Assembly: GCF_965198245.1 (NCBI RefSeq)
Contig: NZ_OZ240249.1
Location: 1,860,001 to 1,924,000, forward strand
DNA length: 64,000 nt
Source of the DNA: Poriferisodalis sp965198245
GTDB lineage: Bacteria; Actinomycetota; Acidimicrobiia; Acidimicrobiales; Poriferisodalaceae
Direction: 5' to 3'
The notes under the pieces were generated by a model. The model had not been told where the DNA came from, searched no databases, and saw nothing but the letters and a program-made list of their open reading frames with translations. The position numbers were made by a program, and so were the translations under genes. How positions within the stretch are numbered: the stretch's first letter is position 1; each line of letters starts with the position of its first letter. This document shows, piece after piece, positions 50,189 to 59,244 of the stretch.

Positions 50189-51472
50189 TCAGACTCGCAC
50201 AGGGGCGGTCGCAGGTGCAGACGAATCGGCGACTGAGATGTCAACCGATGTAACGCCGTGAACGAAATTCGATGGGATGCGCTCCAGGTTGGCAGCGCTG
50301 TCGGGCCGGATACCACGGTCCAGCATGGCCTCGAGCAGCACCGTCAGCTCCATCCGCGCCAGATAGGCACCCAGGCAGAAGTGCGGCCCGCCGCCTCCGA
50401 AGGCGATCTGTGCGTTGTCGGACCTGCCGATGTCGAATTCGTCGGGCCGCTCGAACACCTGCTCGTCCCGATTGGCGGACGGGTACCACATCACGACCTT
50501 GTCGCCCGCCGAGATCTGGGTGCCCGCCAACTCGGTGTCGACGGCGGCGGTCCGGCGCATGTGCAGGATCGGTGACGCCCAGCGGATGACCTCTTCGACT
50601 GCGTTGGGCACGAGTTCGCGATCGGCCACCAGCCGATCCCACTGGTCAGGATGCTCAGCGAACGCGATCGTCCCGTGGGTGATCGCCGTGCGTGTCGTCT
50701 CGTTGCCGCCGAACACCAGCACCTGGAAGAAGTTGCGGAACTCGGCTGCGGTCAGCCGGTCGCCGCCGACCTCGGCATGCACGAGAAGGCTCACGAGGTC
50801 CTCAGTGGGACGGTCCAGGCGCTGGTTGCCGAGCTTCGCCCCGTACTCGTAGAGACCCCATGCAGCGGGGCTGCCGAATGGCAGCAAGCGCAGCGGTGTG
50901 GTGTTGCCGAAGGCATCGGGCGGCAGCGACTGGCTCTCGGTGGTGCCCTCCACCAAGTGATTCGACAGCTCCACCATGTAGTCGGCGTCTTCGGGTGGCA
51001 CTCCCAAGATGGCGATGATTACCCGGATCGGCAGCGGCGCCGCCACCAGATCGACCCAGTCGCCCCCGCCGTGGCGAACCACAGCGTCGAGCAGCTCATC
51101 GGCGATAGCACGAGTGCGTTCTTCGTAGCGGCGCATCTGGCGAGGTGTGAACGCCTTGCTGACCACCCGGCGCAAACGCGTGTGTGCCGGCGGGTCGTGT
51201 TCGAGGATCGAGCGGCGCGCCTCGAGCGCGTCGGCTTCGAGATCCCACAGGTTCACGTGCCCGATCGCCGACGAGAAACGTTCAGGGTGGCGGGACACCT
51301 CGCACGCGTCGGCGTGGCGCGTCACGGCCCAGAAGCCGTGGTCCTCGTAGGGGTTCCAGTGCAGCCCGGGACGCTGGCGCAGCGTGCGGAAATCGTCCCA
51401 GGGGATGCCATCCGCATACCGGCGAGCATCGGCGACGTCGATCTGCGTGGCCGGATCGGCCCCCAATGTCAT
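50189..51472 (-). CDS. Cytochrome P450 (second of tandem pair)
   Basis: The 427-aa P450 is a paralogue of its neighbour: I-helix FQVLVFGGNETTRTAITHG, ExxR in VEEVIRWAS, ILHMRRTAAVDTELAG, and heme loop IAFGGGGPHFCLGAYLAR. HDPPAHTRLRRVVSKAFTPR is the conserved C-helix region. The ATG at 51472 is supported by a TANNNT box six bases upstream. It heads the minus-strand group P450-P450-GATase and is divergent from a glutamine-synthetase-family gene. Confidence 0.93.
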   Translation of the reverse strand: MTLGADPATQIDVADARRYADGIPWDDFRTLRQRPGLHWNPYEDHGFWAVTRHADACEVSRHPERFSSAIGHVNLWDLEADALEARRSILEHDPPAHTRLRRVVSKAFTPRQMRRYEERTRAIADELLDAVVRHGGGDWVDLVAAPLPIRVIIAILGVPPEDADYMVELSNHLVEGTTESQSLPPDAFGNTTPLRLLPFGSPAAWGLYEYGAKLGNQRLDRPTEDLVSLLVHAEVGGDRLTAAEFRNFFQVLVFGGNETTRTAITHGTIAFAEHPDQWDRLVADRELVPNAVEEVIRWASPILHMRRTAAVDTELAGTQISAGDKVVMWYPSANRDEQVFERPDEFDIGRSDNAQIAFGGGGPHFCLGAYLARMELTVLLEAMLDRGIRPDSAANLERIPSNFVHGVTSVDISVADSSAPATAPVRV

Positions 51473-51478
51473 GGGTGA

Positions 51479-51484
51479 ATGGTA
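51479..51484 (-). promoter_or_regulatory. Putative -10 element for leaderless P450 transcript
   Basis: On the minus strand TACCAT lies six bases (TCACCC) before the ATG at 51472. It sits in the 52-base divergent spacer shared with the glutamine-synthetase-family gene. Confidence 0.45.
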
Positions 51485-51524
51485 AGTCTGTGCAGACGTT
51501 TCGGTGGACTGAGGAGGCAAACCT

Positions 51525-52862
51525 GTGACAACCCTCGCCGAATTCGAGAGCACTCTGCGGTTGGCTGACGCGCACACCGTCGAGGTCGCCATCGTCGACA
51601 CCTACGGACACCTGCGCGGCAAGCGCTTTCCCGCGGACCACTTCCTTCGGTCCGCAGCGGAGAACGGCTGCCACCTTGCCGATGCCATCTACATCTTCGA
51701 CTTGCACAACGACCTCGTCGACAGCCCCTACATCAACATGGCCAAGGGTTTCCTGGACACCCATCTTGTTCCCGATCTCGGCACGCTGAGGATCTTCGGG
51801 CACCGCCCGGGTTACGCGCTGGTGTTCTCAGACAGCCTCGATCCGTCCCACCAATTGCACCCGATAGCGCCGCGCACCGTGCTGGCTCGCCAGATCGAGC
51901 GATGCGAGGCGCTCGGCTACAGCCCTGAGGTGGCCACCGAGATGGAGTTCTACCTCTGCGAGGCGGACTGGTCGCACGTGCAGAGTCACATCCAGTACTC
52001 GTCGCTGACCGATCGGGGCGATATCGAAGCCGTGCTGCTCGCCATGCGTCTCGCGATGATCGACGCAGGGATACCGGTCGAGTCGTCGAACCCCGAGTAC
52101 GGACCCGGTCAGATCGAGATCAACGTGGCGCACGCCGACGCCATGACCACGGCCGACAACACGGCACTCTACAAGAGCATCGTCAAGGAGATCGCCGAAG
52201 AGACTGGCCTCAAGGCCACGTTCATGCCCAAGCCGTGGACCGAGCCCTCAGGCAGCGGGATGCATGTGCACACGAGCCTGTCATCGGGTGGCGAGAACGT
52301 GTTCGCTTCCTCGCACGACACACCGAACGAGATCATGGCTCAATGGCTGGGCGGCCAGCTCGACAATGCCGGGGCGCTGTCGCTGCTCGGCAGCCCTGTG
52401 CCGAACGGCTACAAGCGAGTGCGCCCCTACACGTTCGCGCCCACCCATGTGCACTGGGGGCTCGACAACCGGTCGGTGATGTGCCGTTGCACGGTGGGTG
52501 CGGGGAATGCGAACCGGGTCGAATTCCGCGCACCAGGCGCCGACGCCAACCCTTACCTGATGATCGCCGGGCTGCTCGCGGCGGGAGCCGACGGGCTCGA
52601 GCGGGGTGCTGATCCCGGGCCGATGAGCGAGGGCGACATGTACGACGACCCGGGCGATGCGGTTCTCCTGCCTGCCACTGCCGCTGACGGCATCGCGGCG
52701 TACGAGGGAAGCGCGCTGGCGGCCGCGCTGGGGGAGGAGTTCTCGACGAATTTCGTGCTGATGGCCAAGGCCGAGCTGGAGAAGTTCCTCGAAGCCGGCT
52801 GCGACCCGGCCGGCGATGACGTTTCCGACTGGGAGCGCGACCGCTACATCGAGTTCACCTGA
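51525..52862 (+). CDS. Glutamine synthetase family protein (gamma-glutamyl-amine ligase-like), copy 1
   Basis: The 445-aa ATP-grasp-like GS-fold enzyme has the metal-binding acid motif VATEMEFYLCEA, SSNPEYGPGQIEINVAHADA, the nucleotide loop PSGSGMHVHTSL and RVEFRAPGADANPYLMIAGL. The phosphate-binding arginine region RVRPYTFAPTHVHWGLDN is also present. It lacks the adenylylation segment of housekeeping GlnA and groups with PuuA/GlnT/IpuC-like ligases that glutamylate amines. A GGAGG ribosome-binding site precedes GTG 51525. It is convergent with copy 2. Confidence 0.92.
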   Translation: MTTLAEFESTLRLADAHTVEVAIVDTYGHLRGKRFPADHFLRSAAENGCHLADAIYIFDLHNDLVDSPYINMAKGFLDTHLVPDLGTLRIFGHRPGYALVFSDSLDPSHQLHPIAPRTVLARQIERCEALGYSPEVATEMEFYLCEADWSHVQSHIQYSSLTDRGDIEAVLLAMRLAMIDAGIPVESSNPEYGPGQIEINVAHADAMTTADNTALYKSIVKEIAEETGLKATFMPKPWTEPSGSGMHVHTSLSSGGENVFASSHDTPNEIMAQWLGGQLDNAGALSLLGSPVPNGYKRVRPYTFAPTHVHWGLDNRSVMCRCTVGAGNANRVEFRAPGADANPYLMIAGLLAAGADGLERGADPGPMSEGDMYDDPGDAVLLPATAADGIAAYEGSALAAALGEEFSTNFVLMAKAELEKFLEAGCDPAGDDVSDWERDRYIEFT

Positions 52863-52878
52863 ACAGCATCTGAACAGC

Positions 52879-54183
52879 TCAGTGGAACGGCAGGTACTCG
52901 TTGACCTCCCACTCGCTGATGCTGTCTGAAGGCTCGCCTACGGCGGCGACGTAGCGCCCCCACTCCGCTTCCTTGATGGCAAGGAAGTTGTCGACGAGGT
53001 CGCTGCTCACGGCCTCGGCGAGCGCAGCGTCTGCACGCAGGTCCCCGAGCGCGTCCGCCAGGTTGAGCGCCGAGGTGACCTCGGTGTTCCACGTCTCCAT
53101 GCCGTCGTTGGTCTCGGGCTCGGGGCAGTCGAGCTGGTCAACCAGGCCGAGACGCGCTGCCTGTAACACCGCGGCAATCGCCGTGTGGACATTGCAGGTG
53201 CCATCTGCGAGGCGCGACTCGATGCGTGTGCGTTCGCCTCGCTCCGGCGGCACCCGGGTGCCGACCACGCGGTGGTCGTAGCCCCAGTTGGCTCGCCGGC
53301 CGCTGAACGTGAACGGTCGCAGACGCCGGTAGGCGTTCACCGTGGGGGCGCACAACGGCGTGAGCCCCTGATGATGGGCACACAGCCCGGCCAGGCATGA
53401 CTTCGCCAGCTCGGACAGCCCGTCGTCGGTGCTGGTGTCGACGAGCGCATTCGCGCCGTCCGCGTCGATCAACGAGAAGTTGACGTGGACGCCGTTGCCC
53501 TCGAACTGCTCATAGGGCTTGCCCAAGAACGTGAGCCGCAAACCGTGCTCCATGGCGCACTCACGGGCCAGCACCTTGAACAGGAAGGCGCCGTCGGCGG
53601 CCCGCAGCGCATCGCCGTAGCGAAGCGTCAGCTCAAATTGGCCCGAGTCGAACTCGGCGTTCACCGATTCGAGCATGATGTCGCTCCCGGCTGCCAGATC
53701 GACCACCTGGTCGATCAAGCCGACGGGATCCACGAAGCGGCCGGTGCCGTAGACGTACGACTCGGGTGTGTCCCAGCGCTGCCAGCCGTGCTCGTCGGTG
53801 AGTTCGAGCACGTAGGCCTCGAATTCGATTCCGACCATCGGGCGGTAGCCCAACGCCTCCCAGTCGGCGATCGCCTTGCGCAGGGCATACCTGGCCGAAT
53901 AACGGAACGGCTCGCCCGCTTGGGACAGGTCGCACACTGCTACCTGGGTCCGGTCGTCGTCCCAGCCCGGTCGCAGATCCGCGGGGTCGAAGGTGGCGTG
54001 CATGTCGGGGAAGCCTTCGAGCACGCCTGATCCAGGCGCAGCGACGAACGAGCGGTCGTAGGCGAGGCTGAAGACGGCTGCCGCGTGGCCGGTGCCTTCA
54101 TGGGCCAGGGCCGCAGGAACGTATTTTCCCCGCGCTATTCCGAGATGGTCAGGCCACAGCATGCGGACGCGATCATTGGCCAC
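52879..54183 (-). CDS. Glutamine synthetase family protein (gamma-glutamyl-amine ligase-like), copy 2
   Basis: The 434-aa paralogue shares the fold: GIEFEAYVLELTDEHGW, SVNAEFDSGQFELTLRYGDA, FEGNGVHVNFSLID and RLRPFTFSGRRANWGYDHR. In the last motif NPY is replaced by DGTCNVHTAIAAVLQ, so it is diverged from copy 1 and may use another amine or pair with it. A GGAGGAG sequence precedes GTG 54183. Its start is divergent from the transporter binding-protein gene. Confidence 0.9.
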   Translation of the reverse strand: MANDRVRMLWPDHLGIARGKYVPAALAHEGTGHAAAVFSLAYDRSFVAAPGSGVLEGFPDMHATFDPADLRPGWDDDRTQVAVCDLSQAGEPFRYSARYALRKAIADWEALGYRPMVGIEFEAYVLELTDEHGWQRWDTPESYVYGTGRFVDPVGLIDQVVDLAAGSDIMLESVNAEFDSGQFELTLRYGDALRAADGAFLFKVLARECAMEHGLRLTFLGKPYEQFEGNGVHVNFSLIDADGANALVDTSTDDGLSELAKSCLAGLCAHHQGLTPLCAPTVNAYRRLRPFTFSGRRANWGYDHRVVGTRVPPERGERTRIESRLADGTCNVHTAIAAVLQAARLGLVDQLDCPEPETNDGMETWNTEVTSALNLADALGDLRADAALAEAVSSDLVDNFLAIKEAEWGRYVAAVGEPSDSISEWEVNEYLPFH

Positions 54184-54273
54184 GGGTGTCTCCTCCGGAA
54201 TGATCAGCAGAACTTATCTGAGGGGATCGGTCTGGAGGAGTAGCATCGATCCGATCCACGGGAGGGACCCACC

Positions 54274-55551
54274 ATGAAACGACGCATCTTGGTTTTGCTG
54301 GCCGTAGTCGCGCTGCTCGGCGCTGCATGCGCGAGCGACGACGACACCACCGAGAGCGAGCCAGCAGCCACCGAAGCACCGGATGCCACCGAGGCACCGG
54401 CTGCCACCGATGCGCCGCCGCCCGCCGCCACGATGACCAGTATCGATGTCGACCACATTCTGAGCGCCGATCTGGCGAACTGCGAAGAAACGCCGACTGG
54501 CGACGCGATCCGGGTCGGCATGGCAATGGACTTCAGCGATGTCGTCGGCTTCGTCGACATCCCGGGCTCCAAGGTGGTGCCGTACGTCGCGGAACTCGCC
54601 AACTGTCGCGGCGGCTTCAACGGCCGGCCGGTGGAAGTACGTGTATCCGAAGTCGGCACCGACGCTGCGCTCGCTACCGAAGACCTGCTGGACTGGGGCG
54701 CACACTTCCTCATCGGCCCGCCGTTCGCTGACTTCGCGCTGCCGATCCTGCAGACCACAGGCGGCAATGTTCCGCTGTTCGTAGCGGCGTCGACCGAGCC
54801 GACTTTGGCAGACGCCTCCATCAACTCGTACCTGGTCACCTTCGACGACCACCAGATGTCGGGTGCGGCGGCCAAGTGGGCGCTCGACCAGGGCATCACT
54901 CGGGCGATCGTGTTCACCGAGGGCGAGGGCATCCCCTACACCGGCGTCAACCCCGATGCGTTCATCGCCGCCTTCGAAGCCGGTGGCGGCGAGGTGGTGA
55001 GCGTTCAGACCTACGTGTGGTTCGTCGACACTGACTTCTCGTCCCAAGTGAATGAGATCGCTCAGATCTCAGAGAACAACGAGGCTGTCTTCTCGGCCGC
55101 ATTGGGCTTCCAGGTGACTGCCCTGCGTGGCCAGCTCGAAGGCCAAGGTCTCGACGGTCTCACCTACATCGGCACCGACGCCTTGGACGCCACCGGCATC
55201 CAGGTCGAGGCGAACAACGAGGGCATCGCCCATACGCCGCATACGAGCATCACTGCGGGCGACCGGATCGATTCGATGCTCGCCGCGTTCGAGGCCGCCA
55301 AAGGCGAGGCGCTCGACAGTCGTGGCTTCATGGCGCTCTATGTCGACTCGATGTTCATCGGCATCCAGGGGATGCTCGACTGCGGCTGCGACGACACTGC
55401 CGAGATCGGCGAGGCCGTCAAGCAGATCTCTGGATTCCAGGGACTGTCGGGTGAGATCACCTACGAGGGCACGAACGGCATCCCGCCAAAGGCGGTGCCG
55501 ATCAATCGCATTGTGAACGGCGAGGACGTACTCGTCGCCACAATCGAATAG
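54274..55551 (+). CDS. ABC transporter substrate-binding lipoprotein (LivK-like)
   Basis: The 425-aa periplasmic-binding-protein-fold lipoprotein has a signal ending in LLGAAC and a low-complexity Glu/Ala/Pro/Thr linker to about residue 55. The type I binding fold (residues 70-420) begins GDAIRVGMAMDFSDVVGFVD and resembles branched-chain-amino-acid-type receptors. It contains RGGFNGRPVEV and NIGTDAL-like YIGTDALDATGI segments. A GGGAGGG ribosome-binding site precedes the ATG. It is the first gene of the liv-type operon that follows; the ligand is unknown. Confidence 0.9.
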   Translation: MKRRILVLLAVVALLGAACASDDDTTESEPAATEAPDATEAPAATDAPPPAATMTSIDVDHILSADLANCEETPTGDAIRVGMAMDFSDVVGFVDIPGSKVVPYVAELANCRGGFNGRPVEVRVSEVGTDAALATEDLLDWGAHFLIGPPFADFALPILQTTGGNVPLFVAASTEPTLADASINSYLVTFDDHQMSGAAAKWALDQGITRAIVFTEGEGIPYTGVNPDAFIAAFEAGGGEVVSVQTYVWFVDTDFSSQVNEIAQISENNEAVFSAALGFQVTALRGQLEGQGLDGLTYIGTDALDATGIQVEANNEGIAHTPHTSITAGDRIDSMLAAFEAAKGEALDSRGFMALYVDSMFIGIQGMLDCGCDDTAEIGEAVKQISGFQGLSGEITYEGTNGIPPKAVPINRIVNGEDVLVATIE

Positions 55552-55612
55552 GTCCGTCTCGGCGCCGCAGGAGCGGGTACAAGCGGCGGCCTCGGCGGCC
55601 TCGCGATCTCCA

Positions 55613-56386
55613 ATGCTCGAAGTCGAAGGCCTCACCGCACGGTACGGCTCGATAGCTGCATTGCGCGGCGCGTCCCTGAGCGTCGGGTCCGGTGAAGTCG
55701 TCGGCCTCATCGGGCCCAACGGCGCGGGCAAGACCACCTTGCTGTCGACCATCTCCGGGCTGATGTCTCCGGCAGAGGGCTGCGTCACCTTCGAAGGACA
55801 CGACATCACTGGCCACTCGCCAGAGAAGCTGTTGCGTTCGGGGGTGGCGCTCGTGCCAGAGCACCGACGCATCTTCGCCGACCTCACCGTGGAGGAGAAC
55901 CTGAGAATCGGCGGCGTGACGGTGCCAGCGGCGAAGCGCGCAGAACTGCTGGATGAAATGGCAGACCGGTTTCCGGTGCTGAGGGAGAAGTGGGATGTCT
56001 CGGCCGGCTATCTGTCGGGGGGTGAGGCTCAGCAACTGGCCATTGGGCGAGCGCTGATGTCGGCTCCCCGTTTGCTGATGATGGACGAACCCTCGCTGGG
56101 GCTCGCGCCATTGCTGGTCGACCTCGTATTTGAGCTCATTGGCACGCTTCGTGCACAGGGACGCACGCTGCTCGTCGTGGAGCAAAACGCAGCACGGATG
56201 CTCGCTGTGGCTGACCGCGCTTATGTGCTTCGCAGCGGCGAGGTAGTGGCCTCGGGCACCGGTGCTGAGCTGAGTCAACAAGACGATTTGTTCGACACTT
56301 TCGTAGGCCATGTCATGCCTGCGAATGAGGGGCTGCCCGCCACAGGCGCGCATGAATCTCGCAGTGCCGGGGGTCCCACGGGGTGA
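55613..56386 (+). CDS. Branched-chain-amino-acid-type ABC transporter ATPase (LivF-like)
   Basis: The 257-aa ATPase has Walker A GLIGPNGAGKTTLLS, the LivF motif GVALVPEHRRIFADLTVEENL, signature LSGGEAQQLAIGRALM and Walker B RLLMMDEPSLGLAPLLVDL. The H-loop is VVEQN, as usual in LivF. It begins 61 bases after the binding protein and its stop overlaps the permease start (GTGA). Confidence 0.94.
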   Translation: MLEVEGLTARYGSIAALRGASLSVGSGEVVGLIGPNGAGKTTLLSTISGLMSPAEGCVTFEGHDITGHSPEKLLRSGVALVPEHRRIFADLTVEENLRIGGVTVPAAKRAELLDEMADRFPVLREKWDVSAGYLSGGEAQQLAIGRALMSAPRLLMMDEPSLGLAPLLVDLVFELIGTLRAQGRTLLVVEQNAARMLAVADRAYVLRSGEVVASGTGAELSQQDDLFDTFVGHVMPANEGLPATGAHESRSAGGPTG

Positions 56387-57270
56387 CCGAGCTGGCGCAG
56401 AACCTCATCGACGGCCTTGGCCGGGGCAGCATTTACGCACTGCTGGCGCTGGGCGTTGCCGTCGTCTTCGGCGTCATGCACCTGCTGAATTTCGCCCACG
56501 GTGAACTCATCACCGTCGGGGGCTACATCGCGCTCTGGACCCTGGGACGCGACTGGTCGTGGTACGTCGTGGCCCCGCTGATCGTGGTGGGAGCGGTGTT
56601 GACCTCGTTGGTGATTGAGCGGGTCGCTTTCTCACGGGTGCGGGGAAGCTCAGACTTCACGCTGCTGCTCACCTCCTTCGGCGTGCACTTCGTCATCTCC
56701 GCGATCTTCTTGCTGTACGTGTCGGCGTCGGTCAAGCCGTTCCACAGGCCCTCGTGGGTGACGAACACCTACTCGGTCGGTCCGCTGCGGATCGAGGTGT
56801 ACGACACCGTCGTCATCGTTGTGACCGTGCTGACGCTGATCGGCACGACCCTGCTGCTGCAGCGAACCATGTTCGGGCTGTCGCTGCGTGCCGCCGCAGC
56901 CGACTTCGATACTGCCCGGCTGATGGGCGTGCGTTCCGACACCGTCATCCGGGGCGCATTCGCCCTGTCGGGTCTGCTGGCCGGCATTGCCGGGGTCTTC
57001 TGGCTGATGCGAGCCGGCAGCATCAACCCCAGCGCTGGCATCACTCCGATGCTCAAGGGCGTCTTGGCCGCACTGATCGGCGGTCTGGGCAGTCTGCGTG
57101 GGGCCGTCATCGGGGGATTGGTCCTGGGCTTGGCTGAAGTGATCCTTCGCTCGCGCCTGCCCGACAGCATCGCCAGCCTCACCGAAGGCGTGGTGTTCGG
57201 TTTGATCGCCCTGCTGTTCATCTTCAGACCGCAGGGCCTCGTTCGGGTGGCACACGCTGTGCGGGTTTGA
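56383..57270 (+). CDS. Branched-chain-amino-acid-type ABC transporter permease (LivH-like)
   Basis: The 295-aa membrane permease has about eight hydrophobic helices. It carries the LivH N-terminal motif GLGRGSIYALLALGVAVVFG then VMHLLNFAHGEL, and the cytoplasmic loop LRAAAADFDTARLMGV that contacts the ATPase. GVLAALIGGLGSLRGAVIGG is also conserved. The GTG at 56383 overlaps the LivF-like stop. Confidence 0.94.
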   Translation: MTELAQNLIDGLGRGSIYALLALGVAVVFGVMHLLNFAHGELITVGGYIALWTLGRDWSWYVVAPLIVVGAVLTSLVIERVAFSRVRGSSDFTLLLTSFGVHFVISAIFLLYVSASVKPFHRPSWVTNTYSVGPLRIEVYDTVVIVVTVLTLIGTTLLLQRTMFGLSLRAAAADFDTARLMGVRSDTVIRGAFALSGLLAGIAGVFWLMRAGSINPSAGITPMLKGVLAALIGGLGSLRGAVIGGLVLGLAEVILRSRLPDSIASLTEGVVFGLIALLFIFRPQGLVRVAHAVRV

Positions 57271-57283
57271 TTGGGCGGGTCTG

Positions 57284-59170
57284 ATGTTTCCTCGCTTCGG
57301 ACGCGACATCGGCTTCCCCATCGCGGGATGCGCCGTGCTCTTCGCCGTGTTTGTGGCGGGTGGCCTCATCTACCAGAGTCTGCAAGCCCGAGCCGCCGAA
57401 CGTCTGGTGACGGTCATGCTGATCGACGCCATCATCGTGCTCGGCATCCAGATCTACGTCGGCAACACCGGTGTGCTGTCGTTCGGCCACATCGGCTTCG
57501 GCGCGATCGCCGGCTACGCCTTCGCGATCTTTGCCATCAGTCCCGAGGAGAAGCTCAAGCGCATTCCAGATTCCCCATTCGGATTGCAGGAAGTGCTGCT
57601 GAACCCGTTGCTGGCCGGTGCCGTGGCCATCGGGGTGACCGTGGTGGTAGCGCTCGTGGTGGGCATCGGATTGGCGCGCTCGGGCGCGGAATCGGGTGCT
57701 GTCGCGGCCACGGTGATCACCTTGGCTCTGCTGTTCGTCACCCATGAGGTGGCTCGCAACTGGCCTGACCTGACTGGTGGCAACCGTGCAGGTCTCACGT
57801 TCAAGGTCGGGGCGGCGCTCGACAGCAAGCTGCCGATCTATCTCTGCCTGCTAGCGGCGTTGATCATCGCTCGGCTCTATGGGCAGAGCCGCAGCGGCAA
57901 GCTCGCGGTGGCGGCCCGCGAAGACAACTTGGCTGCACGCGCCATGGGCGTGAACCCGCTCGTGCAGCAGACAGCGGCGCTGCTCATTTCCGTCATGATC
58001 GTCAGCGTCGGGTCGTCGCTGCGGGTGTACGAGAACGGCTCGATCCTTCCCGACGATTTCTTCTTCAGCTATACGTTGCTCACGCTGGCCATGCTCATAG
58101 TCGGCGGCCGCAACAGCGTCACCGGAGCGCTCGTTGGAGTGGCGGTGATGACCGTCGGGCGCGAGTTGGCCCGGCGTTTGGGACAGGACGGCTTCGAGGT
58201 GTTCGGACTCAGCCTGGACGCTGGACCGCTGGATTGGATCTTCCGAGAAAACCTTCAGACGGTCTTCTTGGGCCTGGCCATGCTCGGCTTCATGATCTTC
58301 AGGTCGGACGGCCTCCTCGGGGACTGGGAGCTGGATGCCTGGCTGTGGCGTCGGTGGCAGCGCCGTAAGCCCGAGGTTCGACCCGAACCGCTGGCCGAAG
58401 TAGCGCCGGTGGGCTTGCACGCCGAGGTGGCCCATGAGGGTGCAGCCCTCGAGGTGGGAGATGTTGTTGTCAACTTCGGCGGCTTTCGTGCCCTCGACGG
58501 CGCAGGCCTTACCGTTGCGCCTGACGAGGTCGTCGGATTGATTGGCCCCAACGGGGCCGGCAAGACGACGCTGGTCAACGTGATCACCGGGATAGTTGTT
58601 CCTGCTGAAGGCTGGTTCAGGGTGGGCGAGCGCGAGCTGAATGCCGAGCCGAGCCATGAGATCGCTCGTGCAGGTCTCCTGCGTACGTTCCAGAACCTGC
58701 GGCTCTTCGGAGCGCTGACCGTGCGCCAGAACGTGGAGCTGGCCAGCCGTGTGGCAGCCCGGCACCGGCCGGGGACCCATCCGCCGGTGGACGCGCTCCT
58801 CGCCGAGGCTGGCCTGTGGGAGGTGAGGGCTCGCCGCGCCCGCGAACTCGACTACGGCAGCGCCCGTCGGCTGGAATTGGCTCGCGCTGCAGCCATGGCG
58901 CCGGCGTTCCTGCTGCTGGACGAGCCCACCAGCGGCATGAGCGATGCGGAGTCAACCGAAATGATCCGGCGGATTCGCCACATGGCTGCGGCGGTCGACG
59001 CGGGCGTCTTGGTGATCGACCACGATCTCAACTTCATCACCGGCATCAGCGATCGGATATACGTGCTCGATCAGGGCCAGGTGATCAGCATCGGCACCCC
59101 CGACGAGGTGCAGGCCGACCCAGCCGTGCGTGCCGCGTACCTCGGCACCGAGACCGGCGCGCAGACCTGA
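57284..59170 (+). CDS. Fused LivM-like permease and LivG-like ATPase
   Basis: This single 628-aa chain completes the transporter. Residues about 1-350 are a LivM-like permease: VGNTGVLSFGHIGFGAIAGY, the loop VAAREDNLAARAMGVNPLVQ, and LLTLAMLIVGGRNSVTGALV. After a linker rich in E, P and A, residues about 385-628 form a LivG-like ATPase. It has Walker A GPNGAGKTTLVN near 421, LLRTFQNLRLFGALTVRQNV, a degenerate signature YGSARRLELARA and Walker B LLLDEPTSGMSDAES. Usually these are separate polypeptides. No frameshift is needed to explain it. Confidence 0.93.
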   Translation: MFPRFGRDIGFPIAGCAVLFAVFVAGGLIYQSLQARAAERLVTVMLIDAIIVLGIQIYVGNTGVLSFGHIGFGAIAGYAFAIFAISPEEKLKRIPDSPFGLQEVLLNPLLAGAVAIGVTVVVALVVGIGLARSGAESGAVAATVITLALLFVTHEVARNWPDLTGGNRAGLTFKVGAALDSKLPIYLCLLAALIIARLYGQSRSGKLAVAAREDNLAARAMGVNPLVQQTAALLISVMIVSVGSSLRVYENGSILPDDFFFSYTLLTLAMLIVGGRNSVTGALVGVAVMTVGRELARRLGQDGFEVFGLSLDAGPLDWIFRENLQTVFLGLAMLGFMIFRSDGLLGDWELDAWLWRRWQRRKPEVRPEPLAEVAPVGLHAEVAHEGAALEVGDVVVNFGGFRALDGAGLTVAPDEVVGLIGPNGAGKTTLVNVITGIVVPAEGWFRVGERELNAEPSHEIARAGLLRTFQNLRLFGALTVRQNVELASRVAARHRPGTHPPVDALLAEAGLWEVRARRARELDYGSARRLELARAAAMAPAFLLLDEPTSGMSDAESTEMIRRIRHMAAAVDAGVLVIDHDLNFITGISDRIYVLDQGQVISIGTPDEVQADPAVRAAYLGTETGAQT

Positions 59171-59244
59171 GGCTGAGTACTCTCGGATGCTGCTGGGATG
59201 CTGCTGAAAATGTGCCACCGAGATCACGACGACGCGGGAGCGAC

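Noticed and set aside
52853..52880. Direct repeat CTGAACAGC twice between the two glutamine-synthetase genes
   Set aside because: Very short, in a 16-base convergent spacer, and partly made of a stop codon; no evidence of function.
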